A stretch of DNA of 64,000 nucleotides. Origin: Methylocapsa palsarum (GTDB taxonomy: Bacteria; Pseudomonadota; Alphaproteobacteria; Rhizobiales; Beijerinckiaceae). Made by a program: the position numbers and the translations under genes. The stretch lies in the NCBI RefSeq assembly GCF_900114285.1, contig NZ_FOSN01000018.1, positions 1 to 64,000 of the forward strand, given 5' to 3'. Below, in pieces: positions 45,133-55,471 of the stretch. Position 1 is the first letter of the stretch; each line of letters opens with the position of its first letter. The notes below the pieces were generated by a model. That model searched no databases, was not told the origin of the DNA, and worked only from the letters and a program-made list of their open reading frames with translations.

Positions 45133-45206
45133 GGTTCTTATTCCTTGGTCTTATGCTTTATTCTCGGTCTTATTCTTGGTCTTATTGTTGGCCTTATTCT
45201 TGGGCC
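45133..45206. repeat. Degenerate 12-bp tandem array overlapping a stop codon
   Basis: Three clean units of GGTCTTATTCTT type lie at 45166-45201, preceded by two diverged units with small insertions. The TAA stop of the minus-strand hydrolase gene (45196-45194) lies inside the array. Confidence 0.85.
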
Positions 45207-46141
45207 TCACGAAAAAAATCCCAGATCAGTTTGGCGCTCTCGATGTCGTTATTGCGCGCCGCCGGTCCGGATTCAGGATCGCCGGGATTCCAGTGGCCGG
45301 GAATCGAATGGCCGCCGCCTTCGATCCGGACGAGCGCGACCGGAACCTTGCATCCCGTCAGCTTGTCGAGATAGGCCCGGCTGCCGTCGCGGGGATTACG
45401 GTCGGGGAAAGCCATGCTCGTCCGCCCCTCACCACACCCTGCGGCCTTGCCGAAAATACCGAGAGTTGCGTCGACCGCGAGAAATTCGCTCTTGTTGTCC
45501 GGCAAATTGGCCTTGCCGCCGGTGAAGGGCACCTGGGTGTCCGCCGTCCCCGCGATGATGAGGAACGGTAGCGGACGGGACGGCGCGCAGGTTGCGCCGA
45601 GATCGGCCGGCATGCTGGAAATGACCACGGCGACCCCGGCAAAAAGGGCGGAATTTTCACAGGCGAGACGCAGGGCCAGGGCGCCGCCGCTCGAAATTCC
45701 GATCAGGAACACCTTTCGGCGGTCAGCGAGACCATCGGACACGAGCTTTCCAATCAGATCCCGGACGAACCCGGTGTCGCGGTTCATTTCGGGACCGGGG
45801 GATTCGGCCCAATGCCCTTGCGGATCAGGATAGACGAGGATCGGTCCCGAGCCGCGCGCCATGTCTTCGAGGCCGAAGATACGCCGCTGGTGGGAGGCCT
45901 TGTCGCGGCCGCCACGCAGAACGACGACGACCGGACGCCTCGCTTGCTTGAGCCTGCGGTGCTGGACGAGCAAGGCGGTGCGCGCGCTGCCTCCGGACTC
46001 GATCGTAACGCGGCCCGCCGCGGCGAAAGCCGTCGCGGAAGCCCCGGCGATCGCCAGGACGGCCAAACCAGCGGCCATGACCGAGCGCAAGACCAGACGC
46101 CCCAGACTCGTCCCGACGCTCCTGCCGACCGCCATTTCGCA
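45194..46141 (-). CDS. Exported alpha/beta hydrolase, PHB depolymerase/LpqC-like esterase
   Basis: The product has a positively charged N-terminus and a signal peptide (VLRSVMAAGLAVLAIAGASATAFA). The nucleophile elbow is GISSGG near the middle, an Asp lies in IAGTADTQVPF, and the catalytic His in GGGHSIPGHW, as in the esterase/PHB depolymerase family. The start is uncertain: in-frame ATGs exist at 46189, 46153 and 46135 with no decisive ribosome-binding site. The substrate (polyester, feruloyl or acetyl ester) cannot be read from the sequence. Confidence 0.85.
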   Translation of the reverse strand, partial: CEMAVGRSVGTSLGRLVLRSVMAAGLAVLAIAGASATAFAAAGRVTIESGGSARTALLVQHRRLKQARRPVVVVLRGGRDKASHQRRIFGLEDMARGSGPILVYPDPQGHWAESPGPEMNRDTGFVRDLIGKLVSDGLADRRKVFLIGISSGGALALRLACENSALFAGVAVVISSMPADLGATCAPSRPLPFLIIAGTADTQVPFTGGKANLPDNKSEFLAVDATLGIFGKAAGCGEGRTSMAFPDRNPRDGSRAYLDKLTGCKVPVALVRIEGGGHSIPGHWNPGDPESGPAARNNDIESAKLIWDFFREAQE

Positions 46142-46423
46142 CAACCCCGCCATGCGTTCTCGCTTCTCATGGTTGCGGCCAACAGCCATGATTTCACGGC
46201 TTTAGCCCGGATTTTTCCGCCAGCACAGCTTCGATACGCAAAAAACAGTCGCGGCGAAAGGCCCACAACGCAAATCTCGAACCAATGTGCGCAACCGATG
46301 CCGTCTCATGCGCGGGACTGCGGCTTCGCGCCGTCACGTGTTTCCCGGCAGAAGCGTTGCTCCGCCCATCGGTTTAGTTTAATGGAGCAAAGTCGCATTA
46401 TTACAAGGATCGGGTTCGAATCG

Positions 46424-46837
46424 ATGGCGGAAGTGGAGTTAGGTCGGGGCAGCCCTGAAAGCCGGCGTCCGCTGTCCCCCCATTTGCAAATTTATACGCC
46501 AATGCTGACGATGATGATGTCGATCGCCCATCGCATCACCGGTGTTGCGCTGTATGGCGGCACATTGCTTCTCGCCTGGTTTTTGATCGCCGCCGCCTCG
46601 GGCCCCGAATCCTTCGCCGTCGCCGCCTCGTTCTTCAATTCGATCATCGGCAAATTGATCCTGTTCGGACTGACATGGGCTTTGTTCCATCATTTTCTAG
46701 GCGGCGTCCGCCACGCGATCTGGGACGCCGGATTTGGTATGGATCATCCGCAGCGGGAATGGCTGGCCCAAGGCACCTTGGTCGGCGGGGCGGTCCTGAC
46801 GCTCGCGGTCTGGATCTTCGCTTTTTTCGCGCGTTAG
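46424..46837 (+). CDS. sdhC: Succinate dehydrogenase cytochrome b556 subunit
   Basis: ATG 46424 gives 137 residues starting MAEVELGRG before the conserved RPLSPHLQIYTPMLTMMMSIAHRITG, which contains the heme-ligand His and quinone-site residues. Three membrane helices follow. It anchors SdhAB in the inner membrane. An in-frame ATG at 46382 would add 14 unconserved residues. First gene of sdhCDAB. Confidence 0.95.
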   Translation: MAEVELGRGSPESRRPLSPHLQIYTPMLTMMMSIAHRITGVALYGGTLLLAWFLIAAASGPESFAVAASFFNSIIGKLILFGLTWALFHHFLGGVRHAIWDAGFGMDHPQREWLAQGTLVGGAVLTLAVWIFAFFAR

Positions 46838-46897
46838 GCGCGTCTGAACCGGACGCCGCTCCAGGATCTGGCCGGCGCAACGAAGGAACCAATATCA

Positions 46898-47290
46898 ATG
46901 GCGCATGATTCCACCTCGACCCGAACCGCGGCGAGCCGGGTGCGATATCTTGGCTCCGCCAAGTCGGGCGCCGCCGAGAACTGGGCCATGCGGGTCACGG
47001 CGACGGCGCTGTTTCCGCTCTCGATCGGATTCGTTTGCATCATCGCCTCGCTTGCGGGCAAGGACTATGCGGCGGCGCGCGCGGAACTCAGCCACCCTTT
47101 CGCGGCTCTGACGCTGCTTTTGTTCATCCTGGCCGGCGTCTACCACATGAAGCTCGGAATGCAGACGATCATCGACGATTACGTTCACGACGCGCATTGG
47201 AAAGACTGGTCGCTGATCGCCAATCTTTTCTTCTGCCTCGGCGTCGGCCTGGCGTGCGTCTATGCCGCCCTCAAGCTGAGTTTCGTCTGA
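46898..47290 (+). CDS. sdhD: Succinate dehydrogenase hydrophobic anchor subunit
   Basis: The 130-residue protein has three membrane helices. The conserved heme-binding segment is ILAGVYHMKLGMQTIIDDYVHD. The polar N-terminus (RVRYLGSAKSGAAENWAMRV) is typical of alphaproteobacterial SdhD. It lies 60 bp after sdhC. A 14-bp tandem duplication follows its stop. Confidence 0.95.
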   Translation: MAHDSTSTRTAASRVRYLGSAKSGAAENWAMRVTATALFPLSIGFVCIIASLAGKDYAAARAELSHPFAALTLLLFILAGVYHMKLGMQTIIDDYVHDAHWKDWSLIANLFFCLGVGLACVYAALKLSFV

Positions 47291-47384
47291 CGGCTCTTTT
47301 GATTCAATAAAGCTGATTCAATAAACACGGTACGGGCGGAAGCGCGAAAAGCGCGGCCGCGGCGATTTTCGAAAGGCGACATCT

Positions 47385-49223
47385 ATGGCCATCAATGGCT
47401 CAACGAGCGGCATCGCGGCGCCCGCCAGGAATGGCTCCGCCTATCCGGTCACCGACCACACGTTTGACGTTGTCGTGGTCGGCGCCGGTGGCGCGGGATT
47501 GCGGGCGACGGTCGGCTGTTCGCAGGCCGGACTGCGCACCGCCTGCATCAGCAAGGTTTTTCCGACCCGCTCCCACACCGTGGCCGCCCAAGGAGGAGTC
47601 GCCGCCTCGCTCGCCAATATGGGTCCCGATAACTGGAAATGGCACATGTACGACACCGTCAAGGGGTCGGACTGGCTTGGCGATCAGGATTCCATCGAAT
47701 ATCTCTGCCGGAATGCGCCGGCGGCCGTCTATGAACTGGAGCATTGGGGCGTGCCGTTCTCGCGGACGGAGGACGGCCGGATTTATCAGCGCCCGTTCGG
47801 CGGCATGACCACCGAATTCGGCAAGGGCCCGCCCGCGCAACGCACCTGCGCCGCCGCCGACCGCACCGGCCACGCGATGCTGCACACTTTGTATGGCCAG
47901 GCGCTGCGCTACAACACCGAATTCTTCATCGAATATTTCGCCATCGACCTCATCATGGAGGACGGCGCCTGCCGCGGGGTCGTCTGCATCAAGCTCGACG
48001 ACGGCACCATCCACCGCTTCCGCTCGCAACTCGTCATGCTGGCGACCGGCGGCTACGGCCGGGCGTATTTTTCCGCGACGTCGGCGCATACCTGCACCGG
48101 CGACGGCAACGCCATGCTGCTGCGCGCCGGCCTGCCGCTGCAGGACATGGAGTTCGTGCAGTTCCATCCCACCGGCATCTACGGCGCCGGCTGCCTCATC
48201 ACGGAAGGCGCACGCGGCGAGGGCGGATACCTCACCAATTCGCAAGGCGAGCGCTTCATGGAGCGCTATGCGCCGTCGGTGAAGGACCTCGCCCCGCGCG
48301 ACATCGTCTCGCGTTCGATGACCGTCGAAATCCGCGAAGGGCGCGGCGTCGGCAAGGGCGCGGACCACATTCATCTGCACCTCGAACATCTCGACCCGGC
48401 CGTGCTGCATGAGCGCCTCCCCGGCATTTCGGAAAGCGCCCGCATTTTCTGCGGCGTCGACGTCACCAAGGAGCCGATTCCGGTTCTCCCGACCGTCCAT
48501 TACAACATGGGCGGCATCCCGACCAATTTCCATGGCGAGGTCGTCACCAAGAAGGACGGCGATCCGGACAGGATCGTGCCCGGCCTGATGGCCATCGGCG
48601 AAGCCGCCTGCGTCTCGGTCCACGGCGCGAACCGGCTCGGCTCGAACTCGCTGATCGATCTTGTCGTGTTCGGGCGCGCCGCGGGCCTGCGCGCCGCCGA
48701 ACTCGTGACCAAGGGCGCGAAACAGCCCGAGCTCGCCCCCGATTCGGCCGACCTCGCGCTCTCGCGGCTCGATCATTTCCGCCACGCCAAGGGCGGGCTG
48801 CCGACCGCAGAATTACGCTTGCGGATGCAGAAGGTGATGCAGAATAATTGCGCCGTCTACCGCACCGGCGCGACGCTCGACGAAGGCTGCCGGCTGATCC
48901 GCGAAGTGTGGGACGCCAAGGACCAGATTTCGGTCACCGACCGTTCGCTGATCTGGAACTCTGACCTCATCGAGACGCTCGAATTCGACAATCTCATCGT
49001 TCAGGCCGTCGTCACCATGGCGGGCGCGGCCAACCGCACCGAATCGCGCGGCGCCCATGCGCGCGAGGACTATACCGAACGCGACGACAAGAACTGGATG
49101 AAACACACGCTGGCGACGGTCGACGCCGAGGCGCACGCGGTCAAGATCGACTACCGCCCGGTGCACAGCCAGACCATGACCAACGAGATGCATTCGATCG
49201 AGCCGATGAAGCGGGTGTATTGA
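47385..49223 (+). CDS. sdhA: Succinate dehydrogenase flavoprotein subunit
   Basis: The 612-residue subunit oxidises succinate to fumarate. The FAD-binding [15 protein letters not shown] is near residue 30, the flavinylation His lies in [18 protein letters not shown] near residue 65, and the active-site region contains [21 protein letters not shown]. The C-terminus [18 protein letters not shown] is conserved. AAAGG precedes the ATG. It is part of respiratory complex II. Confidence 0.98.
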   Translation: MAINGSTSGIAAPARNGSAYPVTDHTFDVVVVGAGGAGLRATVGCSQAGLRTACISKVFPTRSHTVAAQGGVAASLANMGPDNWKWHMYDTVKGSDWLGDQDSIEYLCRNAPAAVYELEHWGVPFSRTEDGRIYQRPFGGMTTEFGKGPPAQRTCAAADRTGHAMLHTLYGQALRYNTEFFIEYFAIDLIMEDGACRGVVCIKLDDGTIHRFRSQLVMLATGGYGRAYFSATSAHTCTGDGNAMLLRAGLPLQDMEFVQFHPTGIYGAGCLITEGARGEGGYLTNSQGERFMERYAPSVKDLAPRDIVSRSMTVEIREGRGVGKGADHIHLHLEHLDPAVLHERLPGISESARIFCGVDVTKEPIPVLPTVHYNMGGIPTNFHGEVVTKKDGDPDRIVPGLMAIGEAACVSVHGANRLGSNSLIDLVVFGRAAGLRAAELVTKGAKQPELAPDSADLALSRLDHFRHAKGGLPTAELRLRMQKVMQNNCAVYRTGATLDEGCRLIREVWDAKDQISVTDRSLIWNSDLIETLEFDNLIVQAVVTMAGAANRTESRGAHAREDYTERDDKNWMKHTLATVDAEAHAVKIDYRPVHSQTMTNEMHSIEPMKRVY

Positions 49224-49301
49224 GAGCGTCGACTATTTACAGACAAGCTGATCGCCACATACGCTCGCCGAGATGAGCGTCTGCCGCCAGGACGATAAAC
49301 T

Positions 49302-50081
49302 ATGGTTGAATTCAATCTCCCCAAAAAATCCCGTCCCGTCGCCGGCAAGGTCTGGCCGAAGCCAGAAGGCGCAAAGCGCCTCACCGAGTTCAAGATCTAC
49401 CGCTACAATCCGGACGACGATCAGAACCCGCGCATCGACGCCTATTACGTCGATCGCGATGATTGCGCGCCGATGGTTCTCGACGCGCTGATCTGGATCA
49501 AGACCAACATCGATCCGACCCTGACCTTCCGGCGCTCGTGCCGCGAAGGGATCTGCGGCTCCTGCGCGATGAACATCGGCGGGACCAACACGCTCGCCTG
49601 CACCAAGGGCATCGACGAAGTGAAGGGCGCGGTGACTATCTATCCCCTGCCGCATATGGCGGTGGTGAAGGATCTCGTGCCCGACCTCACCCAGTTCTAC
49701 GCCCAGCACGCCTCGATCGAACCCTGGCTGCAGACGTCGACGCCCGCGCCCGAAAAGGAATGGCGGCAGTCGCCGGGCGAGCGCCGCAAACTCGACGGCC
49801 TCTACGAGTGCATCCTGTGCGCGTGCTGCTCCACCTCCTGCCCGAGCTATTGGTGGAACGGCGACCGCTATCTCGGCCCCGCCGCCTTGCTGCAGGCCTA
49901 CCGCTGGCTGATCGATTCGCGCGACGAGTCGACCGGGGACCGGCTCGACAACGTCGAAGACCCGTTCCGCCTCTATCGCTGCCATACGATCATGAATTGC
50001 GCCAAGGCCTGCCCCAAGGGGTTGAACCCGGCGAAAGCCATCGCCGAAATCAAGAACATGATGCTGGCGCGCCAGCTTTAG
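49302..50081 (+). CDS. sdhB: Succinate dehydrogenase iron-sulfur subunit
   Basis: The 259-residue protein has the three cluster motifs of complex II: [2Fe-2S] in [13 protein letters not shown], [4Fe-4S] in [17 protein letters not shown], and the [3Fe-4S] ligands in [17 protein letters not shown]. It passes electrons from SdhA to ubiquinone at SdhCD. It ends the sdhCDAB operon. Confidence 0.98.
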   Translation: MVEFNLPKKSRPVAGKVWPKPEGAKRLTEFKIYRYNPDDDQNPRIDAYYVDRDDCAPMVLDALIWIKTNIDPTLTFRRSCREGICGSCAMNIGGTNTLACTKGIDEVKGAVTIYPLPHMAVVKDLVPDLTQFYAQHASIEPWLQTSTPAPEKEWRQSPGERRKLDGLYECILCACCSTSCPSYWWNGDRYLGPAALLQAYRWLIDSRDESTGDRLDNVEDPFRLYRCHTIMNCAKACPKGLNPAKAIAEIKNMMLARQL

Positions 50082-50352
50082 ACGGACGCCTTTTCGCTGG
50101 CCTGCACGCCCCGAACTTCTTAATAGCCGGGCCGCCAGGCGCGCGGGAAAAAGTCCTGCCCCAAAGTGACGGTCGGCGGGGGCGTTCAACGGGAGCGCCT
50201 CGCGCCTCCAAGGGAAACCGTTAACCCTTCCGGCAAGCCCGCCCGGACTGTGGCTTTCCCGCAACGGGTCCGAAGTCCTTCACCAGCCTCAGCTGTGCCG
50301 CCTTTTTGCCGCCACGATCCGCCCGGACAAACAAGGCGTGGAGGCAAAGCTC

Positions 50353-50907
50353 ATGTTGCGCATTTCGTCACTCGCCCTCGCGGCGCTCGTTCCCACTTCC
50401 TTGGCGTTCGCCGCCGAGCGGCCGACCAACAAGTTCGACGATGAAATCGCGCGCCACGCCGCGGCCCATGGCGTTCCGGAAAAGCTGATCCATCGCGTCA
50501 TCATGCGCGAGAGCCGTTATCAGCCTCGGCTCGTCCACAACGCCTGCTACGGGATGATGCAGATCAAATATTCGACCGCGCATAGCATGGGATATTCGGG
50601 TCCTGTGAACGGCCTGCTCGACCCCCATGTCAACCTCACCTACGCCATTCCCTATCTCGCCAACGCTTACCGCATCGCCGGCGGCGACGAAGACCGGGCC
50701 GTCGTCCTTTATTCGGCCGGTTATTATTTCACAGCGAAACAAAAGCACATGCTGGGAGACCTGCGGACGGCGTCCTCCGAGCCTGTGAAACCCATCCCCG
50801 ACGCCGCGGCGGTCGCGGCGGCGTCCGCGCCGCAGCAAGCCCCGGGCTTCAGCTTCGCCTCGCTCTTCTCCCCGCCAGACCAGGCGGCGCAGCCGGCGGG
50901 TCAATAA
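50353..50907 (+). CDS. Lytic transglycosylase (SLT domain)
   Basis: ATG 50353 is preceded by GGAGG and gives 184 residues with a signal peptide ending AFAAERP. The SLT domain has the catalytic Glu53 in HRVIMRESRYQP, then ACYGMMQIKYSTAHSMGY and NLTYAIPYLANAYRI. It cleaves peptidoglycan to form anhydro-muropeptides in the periplasm. The C-terminal 45 residues are Ala/Pro-rich. A second transglycosylase follows after 24 bp. Confidence 0.93.
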   Translation: MLRISSLALAALVPTSLAFAAERPTNKFDDEIARHAAAHGVPEKLIHRVIMRESRYQPRLVHNACYGMMQIKYSTAHSMGYSGPVNGLLDPHVNLTYAIPYLANAYRIAGGDEDRAVVLYSAGYYFTAKQKHMLGDLRTASSEPVKPIPDAAAVAAASAPQQAPGFSFASLFSPPDQAAQPAGQ

Positions 50908-50931
50908 ATTCCGGAGCATATCAGCGCTCCG

Positions 50932-52191
50932 ATGCGCCGGATCGCCCGGTCCCGCAATTTACTCCTCGGCTCGGCTCTCGCACTTTTTGTGTGGGGAGGA
51001 ACGGAGGCGGCCCCGGCGCTCGAAAAAGCGCAGCCCTCCCCCGCCGCCGCGCCCGCCGACTCCGGGTTTCGCCAGTTCCTGCAGACCGCATGGCCGCTCG
51101 CGCAAGCCAAAGGCGTCCGGCGCGCGACCTTCGACGCGGCGTTCGAGGGGATGGAGCCCGACCCCGCCGCGCCCAGCGCCGCAAGTCCGCAGGCAGAATT
51201 CGACAAGCCGCTGAAATCCTACCTCACTGATGCGGCGTCGCCGCAGCGAATCAGCCGCGGCGGCGACGTGCTGACGAAATGGAAAGCCGACCTTGCGCAA
51301 ATCGAAGAGCGTTTCGGCGTGCCGGGCGAAATCGTCGTCGCCGCCTACGGAGTCGAAACGGACTTCGGCCGGGCGATGGGCGGCAAGGACATCGTGCGCT
51401 CCCTGGCGAGCCTCGCCTACCGGCGGCAGGACCGCGCCCTCTTCCTTGACGAATTGATCGCGGCGCTCGTCATCCTCGACAAGGGCGACGTGGACCGCGC
51501 CAAAATGCGCGGCTCCTGGGCCGGGGCGATGGGCGGCCCGCAATTCATGCCGTCGGCCTATCTCAAATACGCCCTCAGCTACGATGGATCGGGCCCGCCC
51601 GACATCTGGGACCGCCCGCAGGATATTCTGGCCTCGATCGCTCATTTCCTGCGTCAATCGGGCTGGCGCCCCGGCCTTCCCTGGGGGATGGAGGTCGTGC
51701 TCCCGGCAGGCTTCGATTTTTCCTCCCTGCATCGCGGTTTTCCGGCCTTCGCCGCCCTTGGAGTCGTGAGCGCGGACGGCCGTCCGCTTCCGGCGGCGGG
51801 CGAGGCGACGCTTTTTCTTCCGTCCGGCGCGGCCGGCCCCGCCTTTCTGCTGTCGGAGAATTACTGGGTTCTCAAGGCCTACAACAATTCAGATTCGTAC
51901 GCGCTCTCGCTGGCCCTCCTGGGAAATCGCATCCTTGGCCGGCCGGGTCTTCAGGGGCGCTGGCCCGCCGGCGAAATCGCGATGAGCCGCGCCCAAAAAT
52001 CCGAGATTCAGACGCTGCTGCGCACGGCGGGCTTTTATCGGGGCGACATCGACGGACGGTTCGGTCAGGCCTCGCGCGACGCCATCCACGCGTTTCAGGT
52101 CAGCGCCAGGATCGATCCCGCCGACGGCTTTGGGTCGCCGGACGTTCTGAAAAAATTGAAAGAGCAGGCCGCCGCTCCGCCGGGGCGCTGA
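50932..52191 (+). CDS. Lytic murein transglycosylase (MltB-like) with C-terminal peptidoglycan-binding domain
   Basis: The 419-residue protein has an N-terminal signal or membrane segment, then a family-3 lytic transglycosylase domain (SLT_2) with catalytic Glu142 in VVAAYGVETDFGRAMGG and MRGSWAGAMGGPQFMPSAYLKYA. The last ~70 residues form a PG_binding_1 domain (EIQTLLRTAGFYRGDIDGRFGQASRDAIHAFQ). It remodels the cell wall. Co-transcription with the upstream SLT gene is likely. Confidence 0.94.
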   Translation: MRRIARSRNLLLGSALALFVWGGTEAAPALEKAQPSPAAAPADSGFRQFLQTAWPLAQAKGVRRATFDAAFEGMEPDPAAPSAASPQAEFDKPLKSYLTDAASPQRISRGGDVLTKWKADLAQIEERFGVPGEIVVAAYGVETDFGRAMGGKDIVRSLASLAYRRQDRALFLDELIAALVILDKGDVDRAKMRGSWAGAMGGPQFMPSAYLKYALSYDGSGPPDIWDRPQDILASIAHFLRQSGWRPGLPWGMEVVLPAGFDFSSLHRGFPAFAALGVVSADGRPLPAAGEATLFLPSGAAGPAFLLSENYWVLKAYNNSDSYALSLALLGNRILGRPGLQGRWPAGEIAMSRAQKSEIQTLLRTAGFYRGDIDGRFGQASRDAIHAFQVSARIDPADGFGSPDVLKKLKEQAAAPPGR

Positions 52192-52200
52192 TTGTGATCA

Positions 52201-53343
52201 TCAGGAAGGCTTTGGCTGGCCTTCGCCTTCGCCGAGCGCCCAATCCTCCTTGGTCCGGGCGCAAAAATCCGCGTAGTCTCCGGCCGCGATGGCCCGCCGC
52301 GCCGCCTCCATCAGATCTTCGTAATAGGCGAGATTGATTTCGGTCAGCAGCATCATGCCGAGGATTTCACCCGATTTCACGAGGTGATGCAGATAGGCCC
52401 GCGAATAGGTCCGCGCCGCGGCGCTGGCGGACAGCGGATCGACGGGCGCCGGGTCGCCCGCATGGCGGGCGTTGCGCAGATTGAGGCGGCCCCTCCGCGT
52501 ATAGGCGAGCCCATGGCGCCCCGCCCGCGTCGGCATCACGCAGTCGAACATATCGATTCCGCGCCTGACGCTTTCCAGAAGATCGTCGGGGGCGCCGACG
52601 CCCATCAGATAGCGGGGCTTTCCGGCCGGAAGAAGCGGCAGCGCCGTCTCGATCATCGCCAGCATGATCTCCTGCGGTTCGCCGACGGCGAGACCCCCGA
52701 GGGCGTAGCCGTGAAAGTCCATGCCGGTCAGCGCCGTCGCGCTTTCGATCCGAAGAGCCGGCGACGCGCCGCCCTGAACGATGCCGAACAAAGCCCGCCC
52801 CGGCGCAGGCGTAAACGCGGCCCTGGAGCGTTCCGCCCAGCGCAGCGAAAGCAGCATCGCGCGCCGCGCCTCGTCCTCTTCGCAGGGCAGCCGCACGCAT
52901 TCGTCGAACTGCATCTGGATGTCGGAGCCGAGAAGGGCCTGAATTTCCATCGCGCGTTCCGGCGTCAGACGATGCCGGGCGCCGTCGATGTGGGACTGGA
53001 AGGTCACGCCGTCCTCGTCGAGCTTCCGCAACTTGGCGAGCGACATGACCTGGAACCCGCCGGAATCGGTCAGGATCGGCCACGGCCAGTTCATAAATCG
53101 ATGCAGCCCGCCGAGTTCGGCGACGCGCTCCGCCCCCGGCCGCAGCATGAGATGGTAGGTGTTGGCGAGTACGATGTCGGCGCCAAGGGCCTTCACCGCC
53201 TCGGGATGCATGGCCTTCACGGTCGCCGCCGTCCCCACCGGCATGAAGGCCGGCGTGCGAATCTCGCCGCGCGCCGTCGCGATCACGCCCGTTCGAGCCT
53301 GGCCGTCCGTCCGGGTCACATTGAAACGAAAGCCGCCGGTCAT
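52201..53343 (-). CDS. tgt: tRNA-guanine (queuine) transglycosylase lacking zinc cysteines
   Basis: ATG 53343 overlaps the queA stop (ATGA), giving 380 residues. The enzyme exchanges G34 for preQ1 in tRNA. Catalytic regions are intact: [12 protein letters not shown] with the general base Asp, and [12 protein letters not shown] with the nucleophile Asp. The usual zinc site CxCxxC reads SASAAA at the aligned positions ([21 protein letters not shown]), so the cysteines are Ser, Ser and Ala, while the His region remains. Longer upstream frames are queA shadows. Confidence 0.95.
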   Translation of the reverse strand: MTGGFRFNVTRTDGQARTGVIATARGEIRTPAFMPVGTAATVKAMHPEAVKALGADIVLANTYHLMLRPGAERVAELGGLHRFMNWPWPILTDSGGFQVMSLAKLRKLDEDGVTFQSHIDGARHRLTPERAMEIQALLGSDIQMQFDECVRLPCEEDEARRAMLLSLRWAERSRAAFTPAPGRALFGIVQGGASPALRIESATALTGMDFHGYALGGLAVGEPQEIMLAMIETALPLLPAGKPRYLMGVGAPDDLLESVRRGIDMFDCVMPTRAGRHGLAYTRRGRLNLRNARHAGDPAPVDPLSASAAARTYSRAYLHHLVKSGEILGMMLLTEINLAYYEDLMEAARRAIAAGDYADFCARTKEDWALGEGEGQPKPS

Positions 53344-54407
53344 GCTGATTGCGCCGGGAAAAGCAGGCATGCGTCGCCATAGCTGTAGAAGCGATAGTCC
53401 GACGCGATCGCATGAGAATAGGCGGCCTGCATCGTCTCCAGCCCGCAGAAGGCCGAAACCAGCATGAAGAGCGTCGATCGCGGCAGATGGAAATTCGTGA
53501 GCAGCGCGCCGACCGCCTTGAACACATATCCCGGCGTGATGAAAATCGACGTATCGTCCGCAAAAGGGGCGATGACGCCGTCGTCGCCCGCCGCCGACTC
53601 GAGGATTCGCAAACTGGTCGTGCCGACGGCTACGATCCGCCCGCCGGAAGCCCGCGCGCGGTTGAGGGCGTCCGCCGTCGCCGCGCTCACCTCGCCCCAT
53701 TCGGCGTGCATCTTATGATCTCCGGTCTCGTCCGCCTTGACTGGCAGGAACGTGCCCGCGCCGACATGCAGCGTGACGGTCTGGATCAGAAGTCCGCGCG
53801 CCTTGAGGGCGGCGACGAGTCCGGGCGTAAAGTGGAGGCCGGCCGTCGGCGCCGCCACCGCCCCCGCGCGTTGCGCGAACAGGGTTTGATAGTCCAGCGC
53901 ATCCCGGCCGTCGGCGGGCCGTCGCGCGGCGATATAGGGAGGGAGCGGCATTTGTCCGATCCGCTCGATCGCCGCATCAAGCGCCGCGCCGGAGAGATCG
54001 AAAGCAAGGAGAACCTCGCCCGCCTCGCCTTTTTCGGCGACCGCCGCCGCCAGGCCCGGCGCGTCGGAAAAACGGACGATCTCACCCTGTTTCAGCTTCT
54101 TGGCCGGGCGCACGAAGGCTCGCCAGCGCGCCTCTCCCTCGCGCTTGTGCAAGGTCGCCTCGATCCGCGCTCGGTCGGCTCCTCTCGTGCGAACGCCTTG
54201 AAGCCGGGCCGGAATGACGCGCGTGTCGTTGACGACAAGAACGTCGCCGGGCCTCAGCAACCCCGGCAGGTCGAGAATGGCGCCATCGTCGAATGGATCG
54301 GATTCCCCGGGCCGGACGACGAGCAGCCTCGCATGGTCGCGCGGCTCCGCCGGACGAACCGCGATGCGATCCGCCGGGAGATCGAAATCAAAAAGATCGA
54401 CGCGCAT
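53340..54407 (-). CDS. queA: S-adenosylmethionine:tRNA ribosyltransferase-isomerase
   Basis: The 355-residue enzyme transfers the ribosyl part of SAM to preQ1-tRNA to form epoxyqueuosine. Conserved blocks are [66 protein letters not shown] and [17 protein letters not shown]. It is upstream of and coupled to tgt, the preceding step in the pathway. Confidence 0.97.
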   Translation of the reverse strand: MRVDLFDFDLPADRIAVRPAEPRDHARLLVVRPGESDPFDDGAILDLPGLLRPGDVLVVNDTRVIPARLQGVRTRGADRARIEATLHKREGEARWRAFVRPAKKLKQGEIVRFSDAPGLAAAVAEKGEAGEVLLAFDLSGAALDAAIERIGQMPLPPYIAARRPADGRDALDYQTLFAQRAGAVAAPTAGLHFTPGLVAALKARGLLIQTVTLHVGAGTFLPVKADETGDHKMHAEWGEVSAATADALNRARASGGRIVAVGTTSLRILESAAGDDGVIAPFADDTSIFITPGYVFKAVGALLTNFHLPRSTLFMLVSAFCGLETMQAAYSHAIASDYRFYSYGDACLLFPAQSA

Positions 54408-54498
54408 GAAAGGCTAAAACGGCTGGGACGATGGAATGGCTTCGCCGCCGGAATCTTCAGAATCATGAGAGACCGGATGCTTCAGATTCCCGGGTGCT

Positions 54499-54717
54499 TC
54501 AAATTCCGAAGAGATAGCGCATGCGGACAACGACCCGGCCGAACAGAAAAAGCGCCGCGAAGGCGATCATGAAGAAGATCATGACGCTGATCTTGTCCGG
54601 AAAGGTCTCATTCCACCCCTCCACAAACCGATTCCATTGCGTCTTTGGCCCAGCGGGAGCGCCGGTCTCCTGGGGAGATTCCGAAGGTTGTGGGGTGTTG
54701 TCTTGCAATTTTGACAT
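54499..54717 (-). CDS. Small single-helix membrane protein
   Basis: The 72-residue product has a polar Pro/Gln-rich N-terminus, the segment RFVEGWNETFPDKIS, and one membrane helix (VMIFFMIAFAALFLFG) near the C-terminus. It lies between ppiB and queA on the same strand. No family recognised; the position and charge pattern support a real gene. Confidence 0.55.
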   Translation of the reverse strand: MSKLQDNTPQPSESPQETGAPAGPKTQWNRFVEGWNETFPDKISVMIFFMIAFAALFLFGRVVVRMRYLFGI

Positions 54718-54825
54718 GGGCGCGTCTCCGGCGGGCTTGGGCGCTTCTCTTTTCGCGAACGGCCACGATGAACCACCCGCTCAAGGCTTGCAAGCCGAAG
54801 CCTACGTTCCGCGCCCCACTGGCGC

Positions 54826-55281
54826 TCAGCTGATTGTCGCCGACACGATTTTATCGGGATCCTTGACCGGCTCGCCGCGCTTGATCTGGTCGACGTTTTC
54901 CATGCCCGAAATCACCTGACCCCAGACCGTATATTGCCGGTCAAGGAAGCGGGCGTCGGTAAAGCAGATGAAAAACTGCGAGTTCGCGGAGTTCGGATCC
55001 TGCGCCCGCGCCATCGAGCACGTGCCGCGAACATGCGGCTCGGCGTTGAACTCGGCCTTGATGTTAGGATATTTCGAGCCGCCCGTGCCGGAGCCGTGCG
55101 GACACCCCGTCTGCGCCATGAAGTCGTTGATCACGCGGTGGAAGACGATTCCATCGTAGAACTTTTCTTCGACGAGCTTCTTGATATGAGCGACGTGGCC
55201 CGGCGCGAGATCGGGCCGCATCTGGATCACGACAGGGCCCTTCGTCGTCTCCAACGTCAGCGTGTTTCCCGCTTCCGGCAT
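54826..55281 (-). CDS. ppiB: Cytoplasmic cyclophilin-type peptidyl-prolyl isomerase
   Basis: The 151-residue protein has no signal peptide and has the cyclophilin motifs FYDGIVFHRVINDFMAQTG (catalytic Arg), GTCSMARAQDPNSANSQFFI and YTVWGQVISGMENV. It catalyses proline isomerisation in protein folding. A signal-peptide-bearing paralogue lies just upstream on the same strand. Confidence 0.95.
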   Translation of the reverse strand: MPEAGNTLTLETTKGPVVIQMRPDLAPGHVAHIKKLVEEKFYDGIVFHRVINDFMAQTGCPHGSGTGGSKYPNIKAEFNAEPHVRGTCSMARAQDPNSANSQFFICFTDARFLDRQYTVWGQVISGMENVDQIKRGEPVKDPDKIVSATIS

Positions 55282-55318
55282 CTCAGCACTCCCATTTTAA
55301 ACGGCGATTGTCTTTGTA

Positions 55319-55380
55319 AATCCTGGGCCCTTTGATCCTGAGCCCAGTAAATCCTGGGCCCTGTGAATCCCGGGCCTGTT
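55319..55380. repeat. Four degenerate ~16-bp tandem units upstream of ppiB
   Basis: Units begin at 55319, 55335, 55350 and 55366 and share AATCCTGGGCCCT-type sequence. Each unit is partly self-complementary around GGGCCC. Confidence 0.8.
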
Positions 55381-55471
55381 CGTCATCCAGGACGCCCGGC
55401 GGCGCGCTTTCGCTGCACCGCCATATCCGATCGGCCGGCCGAGGTAAATGGCGCGTCCGCAATCTATTTGG

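Noticed and set aside
52201-53700. Extended 499-residue tgt
   Set aside because: The extra N-terminus overlaps queA out of frame. ATG 53343 overlapping the queA stop is the standard arrangement.
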